This document shows, in pieces, positions 42,248-53,762 of a stretch of DNA of 64,000 nucleotides. A program made the position numbers and the translations under genes. Origin of the DNA: an uncultured Bacteroidia bacterium (GTDB lineage Bacteria; Bacteroidota; Bacteroidia; Bacteroidales; F082). The DNA is taken from contig CADBZW010000011.1 in NCBI GenBank assembly GCA_902799345.1, positions 1 to 64,000 of the forward strand. Direction: 5' to 3'. The notes below the pieces were generated by a model. The model was not told the origin of the DNA and did not search any database. It worked only from the letters and a program-made list of their open reading frames with translations. How positions within the stretch are numbered: position 1 is the stretch's first letter; the number at the start of each line of letters is the position of its first letter.

Positions 42248-43231
42248 TTAGAGGAGTTTAAAGTAGTAATGGTTTGCGAATACTAGGACCAAAAACAATG
42301 CCAAAAACATGTTTGCCCAGCCCGTGTTGCCCAAATACGAGAAGGCATACGAAATAAGAATGGCTAGAACAATGAAGATCAATCCGTTCATCAGCACGTT
42401 GCCACCCAAAAACAGCATCACGACAGCGAAAAAGGCCATGATGATGGTCATGGAGATCTTGGTCCTCACCGCCACGGTCTTCTCGAAGTTGGCACTGCTA
42501 CCTCCGAAGAGCAAGAGTATCGTAGCCACAACAAGAGCCACTAACAACAAGATAATCTTCAAGTTAAACCCATCAACCACAAACCTTAGCGATGTGAAAT
42601 AGTCGCGGTAGCCATGTATCAAGGTGAGAAAGTCGCCAAACAAAAAGACGCTGACGAAATACACGAAATACACGAACAGGAAACCAAACAAAGGTATCAA
42701 CTGCAGGCGCAACATCCCTTTCTTGGCTATGGGCAATGCAATGAGCATCCACACTACCAACAAGATAGACGGAAAGTAACACATCGAGGCCAAGGCAGTA
42801 CACACCCCTGCCTTCAACAAAGTCATCTCGGGATTAGGTAACTGGTAGGTATCAAACAAATAACTGATTGTCAGTATGATAAATGGTACCGAGAGAACAA
42901 AAGGATAGAAATTGACCTGCGTCCGGGTGAGGCTCATCAGCAAGACAAAGACAAAGGCGCCCATGGTACTCACCTTACCCACAATCTGGTTCTTGACCAA
43001 TATATTGTTGAAAATCAAGGTCACAAGCACCAACAACAAGAAGGCCACCAGATGCTGAAGAATCGGTGAGGAGCCCAGTAGGCCGTCCACCAGATTGAAA
43101 ATCGGGGTGACCGGCTCGCCAAGGCCCATCGTCGCCTTACCCGACACAAACGATGGTATCCACAGGGCAATTGCCAACAAGGCAATCACCACATACTGAA
43201 TGACATAACTCTGTCGGAAAAACTTTATCAT
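42248..43231 (-). CDS. DUF6427 family integral membrane protein
   Basis: The 327-residue protein consists almost entirely of about eight to ten membrane helices, with short loops. The N-terminal MIKFFRQSYVIQYVV and its place between purD and rnhB match the DUF6427 group, which I recall only from Bacteroidota. Function unknown. Its ATG overlaps the purD stop (ATGA at 43228-43231). No catalytic motif is visible. Confidence 0.8.
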   Translation of the reverse strand: MIKFFRQSYVIQYVVIALLAIALWIPSFVSGKATMGLGEPVTPIFNLVDGLLGSSPILQHLVAFLLLVLVTLIFNNILVKNQIVGKVSTMGAFVFVLLMSLTRTQVNFYPFVLSVPFIILTISYLFDTYQLPNPEMTLLKAGVCTALASMCYFPSILLVVWMLIALPIAKKGMLRLQLIPLFGFLFVYFVYFVSVFLFGDFLTLIHGYRDYFTSLRFVVDGFNLKIILLLVALVVATILLLFGGSSANFEKTVAVRTKISMTIIMAFFAVVMLFLGGNVLMNGLIFIVLAILISYAFSYLGNTGWANMFLALFLVLVFANHYYFKLL

Positions 43232-44598
43232 TGCATTCTCATCAAATCAAGTCCAATGTCGTGGCGGTAGTTGACGCCCTCAAAATGTATCTTCTCCACC
43301 TCGCGATAGGCGATGCCCCTCGCCTCTTCGATGCTGTCGCCGTGGGCGGTGACAGCGATGACGCGACCGCCCGAAGTGACCACGTTGCTGTCGGCATCAA
43401 AGGCTGTGCCGGCATGGAAGGCGGCGACGTCTTTCAGTGTGTCCAAACCGCTCATTACCATGCCTTTCTTATAGGCTTCTGGATAGCCGCCCGACACCAT
43501 CATCACCGTGACTGCGGTCTTGTCGCTCTTGGCATAATGCACCTCGTTGAGTCTACCATCGGCACAAGCCATGAGCAGGTCGGCGAAGTCGCCCTCAATG
43601 CGGGTCATCACCGCCTCGGTCTCTGGGTCGCCCATGCGGACGTTGTATTCGATGACGTACGGGTCACCTCCGTCGTTCATCAAGCCCAAGAAAATGAAGC
43701 CTTTGTAGTCGATACCTTCGGCTTTCAGGCCTTTCAAGGTAGGCTTCACAATGCGTTCCTCCACCCTGTTCAAGAACTCTGGCGTGCAGAACGGTACGGG
43801 TGAGACGGCACCCATACCACCCGTGTTCAAGCCTGTGTCGCCATCGCCGATACGTTTGTAGTCCTTGGCTTCGGGCAGCAACACATAATGCTCGCCGTCG
43901 GTCAGCACGAAGACCGACACCTCGATGCCTTTGAGGAACTCCTCAATGACCACCGTGGCCGATGCCGCGCCAAACTTGCCGTCGAGCATCTTGCCTAATT
44001 CGTCTTTTGCCTCACGTAAGTCGTTAAGAATCAGCACGCCCTTACCAGCTGCAAGGCCATCAGCCTTCAACACGTATGGAGCCTTGACGCTTTCGAGGAA
44101 CTTAAAGCCCTCATCGAGGTTGTCTTTGTTGACTTTAAAGCACTTGGCTGTCGGCACGCCGTACTTCGCCATGAAATCCTTGGCGAAGGCCTTGCTGCCT
44201 TCCAATTGGGCACCGCTACCATCGGGACCGATGATCTTCACCCCTTTCAATTCGGCGTCGCCTTTGAAGAAATCGACGATGCCGTCCACCAGAGGCTGCT
44301 CGGGGCCCACCACGACGAGGTGAATCTCTTGCTTCAGGCAGAAGTCTTTTACCGCCTCAAAATCAGAGGGTTTGATATTGACGTTGACACCCACTTGTGC
44401 GGTGCCGGCATTGCCAGGAGCGACGAAGACCTGTGCGCCTTCGCTCTGGGCCAGTTTCCATGCCAGGGCATGCTCACGGCCACCCGAGCCCAGCACCAAG
44501 ATATTGCGTTTCACAGCGGTGACATGCTGCCCTTGGACCGCTTTCCAATCCAAGGTGTCTTTTCTGGCTTCGCCAGGATACATTATGATTTTAGCCAT
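43228..44598 (-). CDS. purD: Phosphoribosylamine-glycine ligase (PurD)
   Basis: PurD is the second step of purine biosynthesis: it joins glycine to phosphoribosylamine using ATP. The 456-residue protein has the N-terminal GSGGREHALAWKLAQS, the ATP-grasp region with VLKADGLAAGKGV near 180, and GMGAVSPVPF and YNVRMGDPETEAVM with the metal ligands. Compared with other PurD proteins it carries about 28 extra N-terminal residues (MAKIIMYPGEARKDT onwards) before the usual start VKRNILVLGSGG; a GTG at codon 30 could be the true start. The ATG at 44598 follows the glycosyltransferase stop by 3 bp. Confidence 0.94.
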   Translation of the reverse strand: MAKIIMYPGEARKDTLDWKAVQGQHVTAVKRNILVLGSGGREHALAWKLAQSEGAQVFVAPGNAGTAQVGVNVNIKPSDFEAVKDFCLKQEIHLVVVGPEQPLVDGIVDFFKGDAELKGVKIIGPDGSGAQLEGSKAFAKDFMAKYGVPTAKCFKVNKDNLDEGFKFLESVKAPYVLKADGLAAGKGVLILNDLREAKDELGKMLDGKFGAASATVVIEEFLKGIEVSVFVLTDGEHYVLLPEAKDYKRIGDGDTGLNTGGMGAVSPVPFCTPEFLNRVEERIVKPTLKGLKAEGIDYKGFIFLGLMNDGGDPYVIEYNVRMGDPETEAVMTRIEGDFADLLMACADGRLNEVHYAKSDKTAVTVMMVSGGYPEAYKKGMVMSGLDTLKDVAAFHAGTAFDADSNVVTSGGRVIAVTAHGDSIEEARGIAYREVEKIHFEGVNYRHDIGLDLMRMQ

Positions 44599-44601
44599 AT
44601 T

Positions 44602-45726
44602 TTATTCTTTTATTGCTTTCATTAATGAGTTCCAAATGTCATCAGCCGCCTTATCCCACGAGAAGTCCTGGGCACGCTCCCTGCCCTTCTCAATCAATGT
44701 CTCACGCACATTCTCGTCCAGCATCTCTGTCATGCCTTCGGCGATGGAGGCCTCGCTGAACGGGTCGACGAGCAAAGCCGCATCGTCAGCCACCTCGGGC
44801 ATGGAAGTGACATTGGAGGTGATGACAGGCGTGTCGCACCTGAACGCCTCCAAAATCGGGATGCCAAAGCCCTCGAAATACGAGACATACACCGATGCCA
44901 AGGCCGAAGCCGTCACCAGGTGAAGGTCCTCGGCACTCAGACGACCGGCAAATACGACATCCTCCTTGAAGCGCATCTGGCTGTAGGCCTTTTCAATAGG
45001 CTCCGACCACCAACGCTTCTCCCCTACAATCAGCAGCTTGACGTTGGATGGCGTCTGGCCCTTGAACAAGTCAAAAGCCGTAAACAGCCTCGCCAAGTTC
45101 TTACGCGGATGCAGCGAGCCGACGAACATAAAGTACGGGTTACCGTCAGTGTATTTGGCTCTAACGACTTCTTGCTCCTCCTCGGAGATGGGCGCAAAAC
45201 ACTCGTTCACACCGTTATAGGCCACGTCGATTCTCTCTGAATCGATACCGTAACACTCCACGATGTCCTGCTTCGAGAACTCCGACACCGTCACGATGCG
45301 CTTGGCCTTGCGGGCAAACTTCGGGAAAAACTTCTTGTAATGCCACAGGTGAATCTTCGGCATGTCCTTCGGGAAATGCTCGAAGTTAAGATCGTGGAAC
45401 TGAGCCACTTGTGGCACATCGGACCTTAGACTGAGATAGCCGTCAGGAGAGAAAAACAAGTTGGGCTGAATCTGCTTCAGCGCCTTCTTCACCGAGAACT
45501 CGAAGAACCAGATGAAGAGGAAGGGATGCCGTGCCTGCGGGAACAGCACTATGGGTTTCACGTTGTCGCCGAAGAGAAACATAGGGTCGGGCTCGCGGTC
45601 GAAGAGGAAATAAAACTCCACCTCGGGATGGTCCTTCACCATGCGACGCAAGGTCTCATAGGCCACCCATCCTATGCCTTCTAGCTTGTTTTTCAGCAAC
45701 AAACGTGTATTGACTGCAATTTTCAT
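44602..45726 (-). CDS. Glycosyltransferase family 4 (GT-B fold)
   Basis: The 374-residue protein has the GT4 pattern: an N-terminal Rossmann part with GIGWVAYETLRRM, the VTVSEFSKQDI and VAYNGVNECF motifs, VGSLHPRKNLARLF near 195 and the donor-binding YVSYFEGFGIPILEAFRCD near 285 (E-x7-E). It transfers a sugar from a nucleotide donor to a surface-glycan or lipid acceptor; substrates are unknown. It is the first gene of the long minus-strand operon, with a promoter 54 bp upstream. Confidence 0.9.
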   Translation of the reverse strand: MKIAVNTRLLLKNKLEGIGWVAYETLRRMVKDHPEVEFYFLFDREPDPMFLFGDNVKPIVLFPQARHPFLFIWFFEFSVKKALKQIQPNLFFSPDGYLSLRSDVPQVAQFHDLNFEHFPKDMPKIHLWHYKKFFPKFARKAKRIVTVSEFSKQDIVECYGIDSERIDVAYNGVNECFAPISEEEQEVVRAKYTDGNPYFMFVGSLHPRKNLARLFTAFDLFKGQTPSNVKLLIVGEKRWWSEPIEKAYSQMRFKEDVVFAGRLSAEDLHLVTASALASVYVSYFEGFGIPILEAFRCDTPVITSNVTSMPEVADDAALLVDPFSEASIAEGMTEMLDENVRETLIEKGRERAQDFSWDKAADDIWNSLMKAIKE

Positions 45727-45779
45727 TGTTCTGTTTTAACACTCGTTTTCATGCAGTCATCACACTGCAATTTTGTTCG

Positions 45780-45787
45780 CAAAGATA
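45780..45787 (-). promoter_or_regulatory. -7 promoter box for the eight-gene minus-strand operon
   Basis: TATCTTTG followed by C on the minus strand, 53 bp before the glycosyltransferase ATG. It is the only good box upstream of genes that are all within 25 bp of each other down to 36548. Confidence 0.7.
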
Positions 45788-45840
45788 CAAATTTTACCCA
45801 CATCAAAACTTTGTGGCCAAGAATTGATAATGTTTTTTAT

Positions 45841-45848
45841 TACTTTTG
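45841..45848 (+). promoter_or_regulatory. -7 promoter box for the DUF5060 glycoside hydrolase
   Basis: TACTTTTG followed by C on the plus strand, 22 bp before the ATG at 45871. Confidence 0.6.
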
Positions 45849-45870
45849 CTCCGAATTAACACATAATGCC

Positions 45871-47984
45871 ATGAGGAAAGCATTTTTCGTCTCCCTTGTC
45901 ACCCTTTGGTGTGCCTTCGTATATGCCCAACCGACCATCTCCGGCCTAACTTTCCCCAGCTCCGTGGATGTTTTTGGTTTATTCGAGATGTCGTTCCAAT
46001 TGGGAAAATACGACAATCCTTACGACCCCGAAGTCATCGACGTGTATGCGGAGTTCAAGGCTCCTGACGGCAAAACCTTCAAAGTCAACGGGTTCTATTA
46101 TGAAGGTTATACCTTCCAACAGAAAGACGACTATGAAGTGGCTACGGCAAGTCGCGACAAAGGTTGGCGGGTGAGGTTCACGCCCAACCAGGCAGGGAAA
46201 TGGAGTTTCAGCCTTCATGCCGTCGACCGCAAAGGTAAGACTGCCCTTTCGTCAAGCGATAAATACCCGCTCAGTTTTGAATGCAGGTCCGTCGACACCG
46301 ATCAAGGGTTCATTAGAAAAGCTAACTCGAGATATCTGAAACGTGAGGTGATGCAAAACGGCGAGTCGAAGTATCAAGCTTACTTTCCCATCGGGCCTAA
46401 CGTGGCATGGTATGATTATAAAGGCACAAGAACTTATCCCAAAGGCATTTACGACTACAACCGTTATATTGACGAATTGGCTGGAAGCGCCAATTATATG
46501 CGCATTTGGCTCTCACGCTACCAATACCTTTCGCTTTATGGGCCGGAATTCACTCAGATGAACGGCAAAAATCCCACCCTGTACTTTGACTCGTCGCTCA
46601 ACCAAAAAGACGCTGCCGAACTCGACCATATCATTGCATACGCGGCAAAGAACGGCATCACCGTCATGCCATGCTTTTTCACTTTTGGCGACTTTGGCAA
46701 CATACACAATAGTTCAAGCCGATGGGACAACAACCCTTACAACACGGTGCTTGGATTGAAGTCGCCCACAATGTTTTTCTCCGACAAAAAGGCCAAAAGG
46801 ATTGCCAAAAACCTGATTCGCTACATCGTAGCACGTTGGGGATATGCCACCAATATCGTTTGTTGGGAGTTTTGGAACGAGGTCAACAACATTCCTGCTG
46901 ACGACCAACCTGAAGCGCCGTTCCACGCCAACATCGTCAAATGGCACGGCGAGATGGCCGAATATATCCGCTCCATCGACCCCTTCGACCATCTTGTCAG
47001 CACCTCGCTTGGCACTTTTTCAGAAAAAGAATACATCGGGAGTGCAATCTACAAAAACCTCGACATCGTGCAATACCACACCTACGGCAATATCCAAAAG
47101 GCCAAGTCAACCGAACAACGCACAAGGCAATTATTCCAAAAATTCGCAACTTATCGTCCTCTCTATCCCGACAAGCCTATCTTCTGCGGAGAGTTCGGTT
47201 TCGGGCAATCCAAACCTCCCAAATACCAAGACAAAGACCCGTTTGGTTTCGACACACACAACTGCATTTGGGCTTCGCTCTTCTCGGGCACAATGGGCTC
47301 CGCTTCCTTTTGGTATTGGAACTACCTAAGCGACAAGGACTTGCTGCGCATCTATACCCCTGTTCTGGCCTACAGCAAAAACATTCCGCTCCTCCCCGAC
47401 TCCTTCACTCCTCACACCACAGTCTCGTCAAACAAAGACACCTGGATATGTCCCAACGGCATAGAGACTTATTATCTTTCCAGTGCTGACGAAGACACAA
47501 TCTATGGTTGGTGCCAGGACACCGCTTTCAGCTACCAAGCCTTGCGCCGCCTCACCGACAAAGCCATCTCGAAAGGACATTTCGTCACCGATGCCAAAGT
47601 CGACGAGAAGGGCTACATCTACACTTTGGACAAAAAAAAGAAGCCCCGACCTTGCTCAAAGAGCAACATTATCGTCTTACCGATTAGCAAACAAGACATT
47701 GGCACACAATACGTTGTAAGATGGTTCGATGGCGAAACCGGACTCGAAATCGCTGAAGAGAAAACGCAAGCCATCGTGAAACGCACAAGAAGAAAGAAAC
47801 AATTTATCGAAATCGAGTTCCCATCGTCGATTCGCGACCTGAAGAAACGTCAAATCAACAACACCTACGGCGACGCTGCTTTCATCATCATCGCTGAGAA
47901 GGACAAAAAAGAAGGGAGCAACACCCAAGGCGATGCTCCCAGAAGACGTTTGAGGATCGTTAGAACTCCAATAAACCAACCGAA

Positions 47985-47991
<7 letters not shown>
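45871..47991 (+). CDS. Secreted glycoside hydrolase with DUF5060 and GH5-like (clan A) barrel
   Basis: The 706-residue protein has a signal peptide ([20 protein letters not shown]). Residues about 25-140 form a DUF5060 immunoglobulin-like domain ([15 protein letters not shown] and [11 protein letters not shown]). The barrel follows at about 150-560 with the clan GH-A acid/base Glu337 in [10 protein letters not shown] and nucleophile Glu441 in FCGEFGFG. The C-terminal part is beta-rich and ends in a basic tail ([18 protein letters not shown]). It should cleave a beta-glycan in the periplasm or outside; the substrate is not evident. The end overlaps the convergent ahcY gene by 7 bp. Confidence 0.85.
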
Positions 47992-49415
<1,424 letters not shown>

Positions 49416-49452
49416 TGATTTATAAATTTGTTTTCGTATAATTATGAAATGG

Positions 49453-49460
49453 CAAAGATA
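49453..49460 (-). promoter_or_regulatory. -7 promoter box for ahcY
   Basis: TATCTTTG followed by C on the minus strand, 37 bp before the ahcY ATG. Confidence 0.65.
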
Positions 49461-49511
49461 AACAAAAATCTGACACCATTAAAAATTGGCGGCAAAATCA
49501 AAACAAATGTG

Positions 49512-49519
49512 TATTTTTG
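49512..49519 (+). promoter_or_regulatory. -7 promoter box for the SPFH gene
   Basis: TATTTTTG followed by C on the plus strand, 24 bp before the ATG at 49544. Confidence 0.6.
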
Positions 49520-49543
49520 CCCAAACTTAAAACTACATTAAAA

Positions 49544-50362
49544 ATGAGCCAACCTTACACTAACATTAACATCAACCCCAACTCCAAGAAAATCGGACGC
49601 TATATCCTTTGGGGTGTATTGGTACTTTTTGCACTTTTAGTTTTCTTTTCATCGTTCTACACCATTCGCTCGACGGAACGCGGCGTGCTCGCCACCTTCG
49701 GAAAGATGAGTGACGAGGTTATTGGCGACGGCCTTCACATGAAGATTCCGTTCATCCAAACCATCAAACGTGTAAACGTACAGCAGAAGAAGTTTGACGG
49801 CAAAGAAAACAGCTACACCCGCGACGTGCAGACTTCGGAGGTGGAGTATACCATCAACTACGACCTCGTGCGCGAAAACGTCAGCAAGCTGATGAAAAAC
49901 GTCGGCGACGACTACCACAACCGTATCGTGGTGCCGTTCATCCGCTCCGCCATGAAACAAAGCTTTGGTAATTTTGCGGCAACGGAAATCGTTGAAAACC
50001 GTGACGCTGTACGACGCGAAATCGAGATTTCTCTCCGGGAGGCTCTCGACAGCAACTATTTCATGAATATTCAATTCCAAATCACCAACATCGACTTCGA
50101 CGACGACTTCGAGACCGCCATCAAGGAGAAACAGGTGGCTGAACAGAATGCCCTGAAGGCTAAAAACGTTACTATCCAAGTGGAAGAACAAGCCAAGCAG
50201 ACCCGCATCAAGGCTGAGGCCGATGCCGAAGCCATGCGCATCAAGGCCAACGCTTTGGAGAGCAACCCCAAGCTGGTCAACTACGAGGCTGTTCAGAAAT
50301 GGGACGGCAAGCTGCCGCAATACATGCTTGGCAACTCAGTGCCTTTTATTGATTTGAAGTAA
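49544..50362 (+). CDS. SPFH/prohibitin-family membrane protein
   Basis: The 272-residue protein has one N-terminal membrane segment (residues about 18-38, YILWGVLVLFALLVFFS) followed by an SPFH band-7 domain (TIRSTERGVLATFGK near 42) and a long helical C-terminal part with KEKQVAEQNALKAKNV and AEADAEAMRIKANA repeats. Such proteins form ring-like membrane microdomain scaffolds. The exact partner is unknown. The start at 49544 follows the promoter. It is 22 bp upstream of the M6 protease, but that gene has no obvious promoter of its own, so they may be co-transcribed. Confidence 0.88.
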   Translation: MSQPYTNININPNSKKIGRYILWGVLVLFALLVFFSSFYTIRSTERGVLATFGKMSDEVIGDGLHMKIPFIQTIKRVNVQQKKFDGKENSYTRDVQTSEVEYTINYDLVRENVSKLMKNVGDDYHNRIVVPFIRSAMKQSFGNFAATEIVENRDAVRREIEISLREALDSNYFMNIQFQITNIDFDDDFETAIKEKQVAEQNALKAKNVTIQVEEQAKQTRIKAEADAEAMRIKANALESNPKLVNYEAVQKWDGKLPQYMLGNSVPFIDLK

Positions 50363-50384
50363 AGGGATATAATGCTATCATAAG

Positions 50385-53300
50385 ATGAAAAAAACTAAGC
50401 TTCTACTCATTCTTGCTCTCGTTTTGAGTGCCTTCCAATGGGCCTTTTCCGCTCCTTTAAAGAACATCCCCGTGCGCCTCACCCAACCCGACGGCCAGGT
50501 CATCGAATGTTTCGCCTCGGGCGACGAGTTCTACAACTATGTCCACGATGCCAACGGCTTCACCATCGTGAAAGGCGACGGCGGCTACTACTGCTATGCC
50601 ATGCGCGACAACCGTGGCGAGGTGGTGGCTTCGCCTTACCGCGTCAACAGCGTCGACCCTGCTTCGGTGGGACTGCAGCCCTACGTGATGATTTCGAAGC
50701 TAGCCTATCAGCAACGACGTCATGAACGTGAACAATACATACAACCCGTGAAAAAGCCTGCCAACCGCGAGCTCAACCACGGCCGCTACAACAATTTGGT
50801 GGTCTTCATCCGCTTTGCGGGCGACACATACCACACCACGTCGTTTTCGACCGTCGACTCCATGTTCAACGCCAACAACTATGAGTCCGTCTCAATGCAC
50901 AACTACTTCCACCACACCTCATACAACCAACTCGACCTCCGCTCCTACTTCTATCCAGAGCCTGAAGGCGAGACCATCCTCTCTTACGAGGACGACTACC
51001 CGAAAGAGTACTACATGCCTTACGACCCTGTCACCAATCCCTTGGGTTATCACGACGGGGAGACGGCAGAGCGCGAGTTCTCCTTGCTCGAGCGCGCCAT
51101 CTATTACGTCGCCGACCAGGTCTCAGACACGCTTGACCTCGACTACAACCATGACGGCAATGTCGACAACGTGGTCTTCGTCATCAAAGGCGAGCCGGGC
51201 GAATGGGCGTCGTTGCTTTGGCCACACCGTTGGAGCATCTACGACCGCTATGTATGGCTGAATGGCCTGCGCGTCTTAGACTTTAACTTGCAACTCGAAA
51301 TCGGCGAGTATTTCAATGTCAGCACGCTATGCCACGAGATGAACCACTCGTTGGGTGCTCCTGACCTCTATCATTACAACGGCGGTCCCGATGCCGTCGG
51401 TGGCTGGGACCTGATGTGCAGCAACGCCAGCCCACCGCAGCACATGGGTGCTTACATGAAATACAGATACGGCAACTGGATCGACGACATCCCCGAGATT
51501 ACCGAATACGGCACCTATGAGTTGGAAGCCACCTCATGGGAAGGCAACCGTCGCAATGTGTATAAAATCGCCAGCAACGACCCCAACCAGTTCTATCTCA
51601 TCGAATACCGCGACAAAAGACGCATGTTCGACGAGTCGCTCCCCGACGGCGGGTTACTCATCTACCGCATCGACACGCGCTTTGGCGGCAATGCCGGCTA
51701 TAACGGCGATGATCAGTTCGACGAAGTTTACATCTTCCATCCCGACGGCTATATCAACAGCTCCGGCAATACCGATGCAGCCGCCTACAGCGTCGAGCGC
51801 GGCCACACCGTGTTCAACCACCTTACCAATCCTGCACCTTTTTATACAAACGGACAGATTGACGAACACTTCTGCATCTACAACGTCAGCAACATTGGCG
51901 ACCGCATGAGTTTCAGCTATGGCCCAGTGGATTACGATGTCATTCCACGTAACCTCATCACCCACGTCAACGCGCAAAGCCAGCAGGTGGTGCTACGTTG
52001 GGACCCTGTACCCGACGTTGAGGGCTATGTCGTCTATCGCGATGGCGAACTCTTGGCCGACAACATCACCGAGCCGACTTTCAGCCATGACTATACTAGC
52101 GCCGACAACGGTTACCACACCTATCGTGTCAGCGCCATCGTTGAAGGTGATGAGTCGCCACAATGCGACCCGCAATGGATCATTTTGGGCAACTATGAGA
52201 ACCTGAGGCTTTCCATCGGCACCGACTCGCCTTGGGGCACCAAAGGCGGTGAGTTGGAAGTGGCTTTCAACAATGGGATGCCTTCACAATACCTCACCGT
52301 TTACGAAGGCTGTAACACCGCCGCCGCGGAATACTACATCCCTGCCAACACCGAAGTCTCCATCCGCTGGACTGCGGGCTTCGACCCCGAAAGCGAAGGC
52401 ATCCATGTCAGTGCCATGCGTTCCAACCAAAACGGCGAGACCGAGGTGTTCGACACCGAACGTCCCCAAACGGGCGTGTTGGCGACGTACACCGTTGCCG
52501 ACGATGGCTTGGGACTGATTGCCCCACAACATCTTCGTGCTGTCTCTGAAGGTCAGGACATCCGTCTCGACTGGACCATACCCACCGAGAACCAGACCTT
52601 CGACATCTACCGTGGCGACAGAAAAATCAAAGGCGAAGTTGACAGTTACGACTACCTCGACAACAAAATCATGCGCTCGGGCACATACCGTTATCATGTG
52701 GAGACTACGCTCAACGGCACTTCGACTTGGGCCCCTGAACTGGGTGTTCATGCCAACGCCATGAACTACTATTGCGAGCCACCACGTAACCTGGAAGGGT
52801 CGTATGACAACGGCCACATTGAGCTTACTTGGGAGGCTCCCGTGTCTGTCGGACAAGGTCTGCTGGCTTACGACGACAATACCTTTGTCAACCAAATTGG
52901 AACAAGCAACACCAAATGGGGCATCAAGATTGTCCCTGAAAACCTTGCCATGTTCGCCGGTCATCCGCTGACCCATATCGAATTGTTCGACTGCTCAGCG
53001 GGACATTACACCTTCACCATCTACAACGGCACTGCGGCCAACAACAGCACTGCGCTTTATGTGCAAACCCACGACATGGAAGGCAGCAATGAGTTCGTCA
53101 AGTTCGCCTTGGACGAGCCTGTTGACTTCGACCCCACCCTGCCCCTGTGGATTTGCGTCGCAACTTCAAACACCCAACACCCCATCCCTTGCTGCGATTT
53201 TGTTGGTGAGGACAACAGCTGCCTAGTCAAGTCGGGAGCCAATTGGAGACCAGCCACTATGTTCGACATGAACTACTCATGGCTCCTTCGTGCCTACACC

Positions 53301-53762
53301 AGCCCCATCATCGTCTGCGGCGACTTTACCTATAACGTATATTGGGGTCCAGAGGAAGGCGGGGAAGAACAACTTGTCTTGGGTTATGAGGCTCTCACCG
53401 CCACGCAAGCCGACTACAACACCACTGACAACATGAGGTACAACGTCACAGCGATGTGGGCCGGCCGCGAGACCGAGCTCTCCAACACCGTCTATCTCGG
53501 CCCTAGCGTTGATGTTGAAGAAAACGCCTCCCAAGAGCAAACCTTAACGGTATATCCCAATCCTGTCAAAGGCTACCTCACCGTGCAAGGCGAAGCTATC
53601 CAACATGTGCGCCTTTTCACCGTCACTGGGACTTGTGTTTATGAAAGCGCAACCCGCCACAACGAGGTTAAGATTGACATGACAATGCTGCCTCAAGGCT
53701 TGTATTTCTTGAGTGTTCAAGCCAAAGAAGGCATTGTGGCACGAAAAGTGGTGAAGAATTAG
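50385..53762 (+). CDS. Secreted M6-family metalloprotease with T9SS sorting domain
   Basis: The 1125-residue protein has a signal peptide (to FSAP), the M6-type N-terminal region and the zinc motif CHEMNHSLGAPDLYH with His317, Glu318 and His321, followed by the Met-turn-like GGWDLMCSN. After about residue 500 come fibronectin-III-like repeats (VVLRWDPVPDVEGYVVYRDG and similar) and a jelly-roll-like domain. The last 80 residues (VYPNPVKGYLTVQG to KVVKN) are a type IX secretion sorting domain. It is probably a surface or secreted protease, degrading host or dietary protein. The end overlaps the convergent TonB receptor gene by 4 bp. Confidence 0.92.
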   Translation: MKKTKLLLILALVLSAFQWAFSAPLKNIPVRLTQPDGQVIECFASGDEFYNYVHDANGFTIVKGDGGYYCYAMRDNRGEVVASPYRVNSVDPASVGLQPYVMISKLAYQQRRHEREQYIQPVKKPANRELNHGRYNNLVVFIRFAGDTYHTTSFSTVDSMFNANNYESVSMHNYFHHTSYNQLDLRSYFYPEPEGETILSYEDDYPKEYYMPYDPVTNPLGYHDGETAEREFSLLERAIYYVADQVSDTLDLDYNHDGNVDNVVFVIKGEPGEWASLLWPHRWSIYDRYVWLNGLRVLDFNLQLEIGEYFNVSTLCHEMNHSLGAPDLYHYNGGPDAVGGWDLMCSNASPPQHMGAYMKYRYGNWIDDIPEITEYGTYELEATSWEGNRRNVYKIASNDPNQFYLIEYRDKRRMFDESLPDGGLLIYRIDTRFGGNAGYNGDDQFDEVYIFHPDGYINSSGNTDAAAYSVERGHTVFNHLTNPAPFYTNGQIDEHFCIYNVSNIGDRMSFSYGPVDYDVIPRNLITHVNAQSQQVVLRWDPVPDVEGYVVYRDGELLADNITEPTFSHDYTSADNGYHTYRVSAIVEGDESPQCDPQWIILGNYENLRLSIGTDSPWGTKGGELEVAFNNGMPSQYLTVYEGCNTAAAEYYIPANTEVSIRWTAGFDPESEGIHVSAMRSNQNGETEVFDTERPQTGVLATYTVADDGLGLIAPQHLRAVSEGQDIRLDWTIPTENQTFDIYRGDRKIKGEVDSYDYLDNKIMRSGTYRYHVETTLNGTSTWAPELGVHANAMNYYCEPPRNLEGSYDNGHIELTWEAPVSVGQGLLAYDDNTFVNQIGTSNTKWGIKIVPENLAMFAGHPLTHIELFDCSAGHYTFTIYNGTAANNSTALYVQTHDMEGSNEFVKFALDEPVDFDPTLPLWICVATSNTQHPIPCCDFVGEDNSCLVKSGANWRPATMFDMNYSWLLRAYTSPIIVCGDFTYNVYWGPEEGGEEQLVLGYEALTATQADYNTTDNMRYNVTAMWAGRETELSNTVYLGPSVDVEENASQEQTLTVYPNPVKGYLTVQGEAIQHVRLFTVTGTCVYESATRHNEVKIDMTMLPQGLYFLSVQAKEGIVARKVVKN

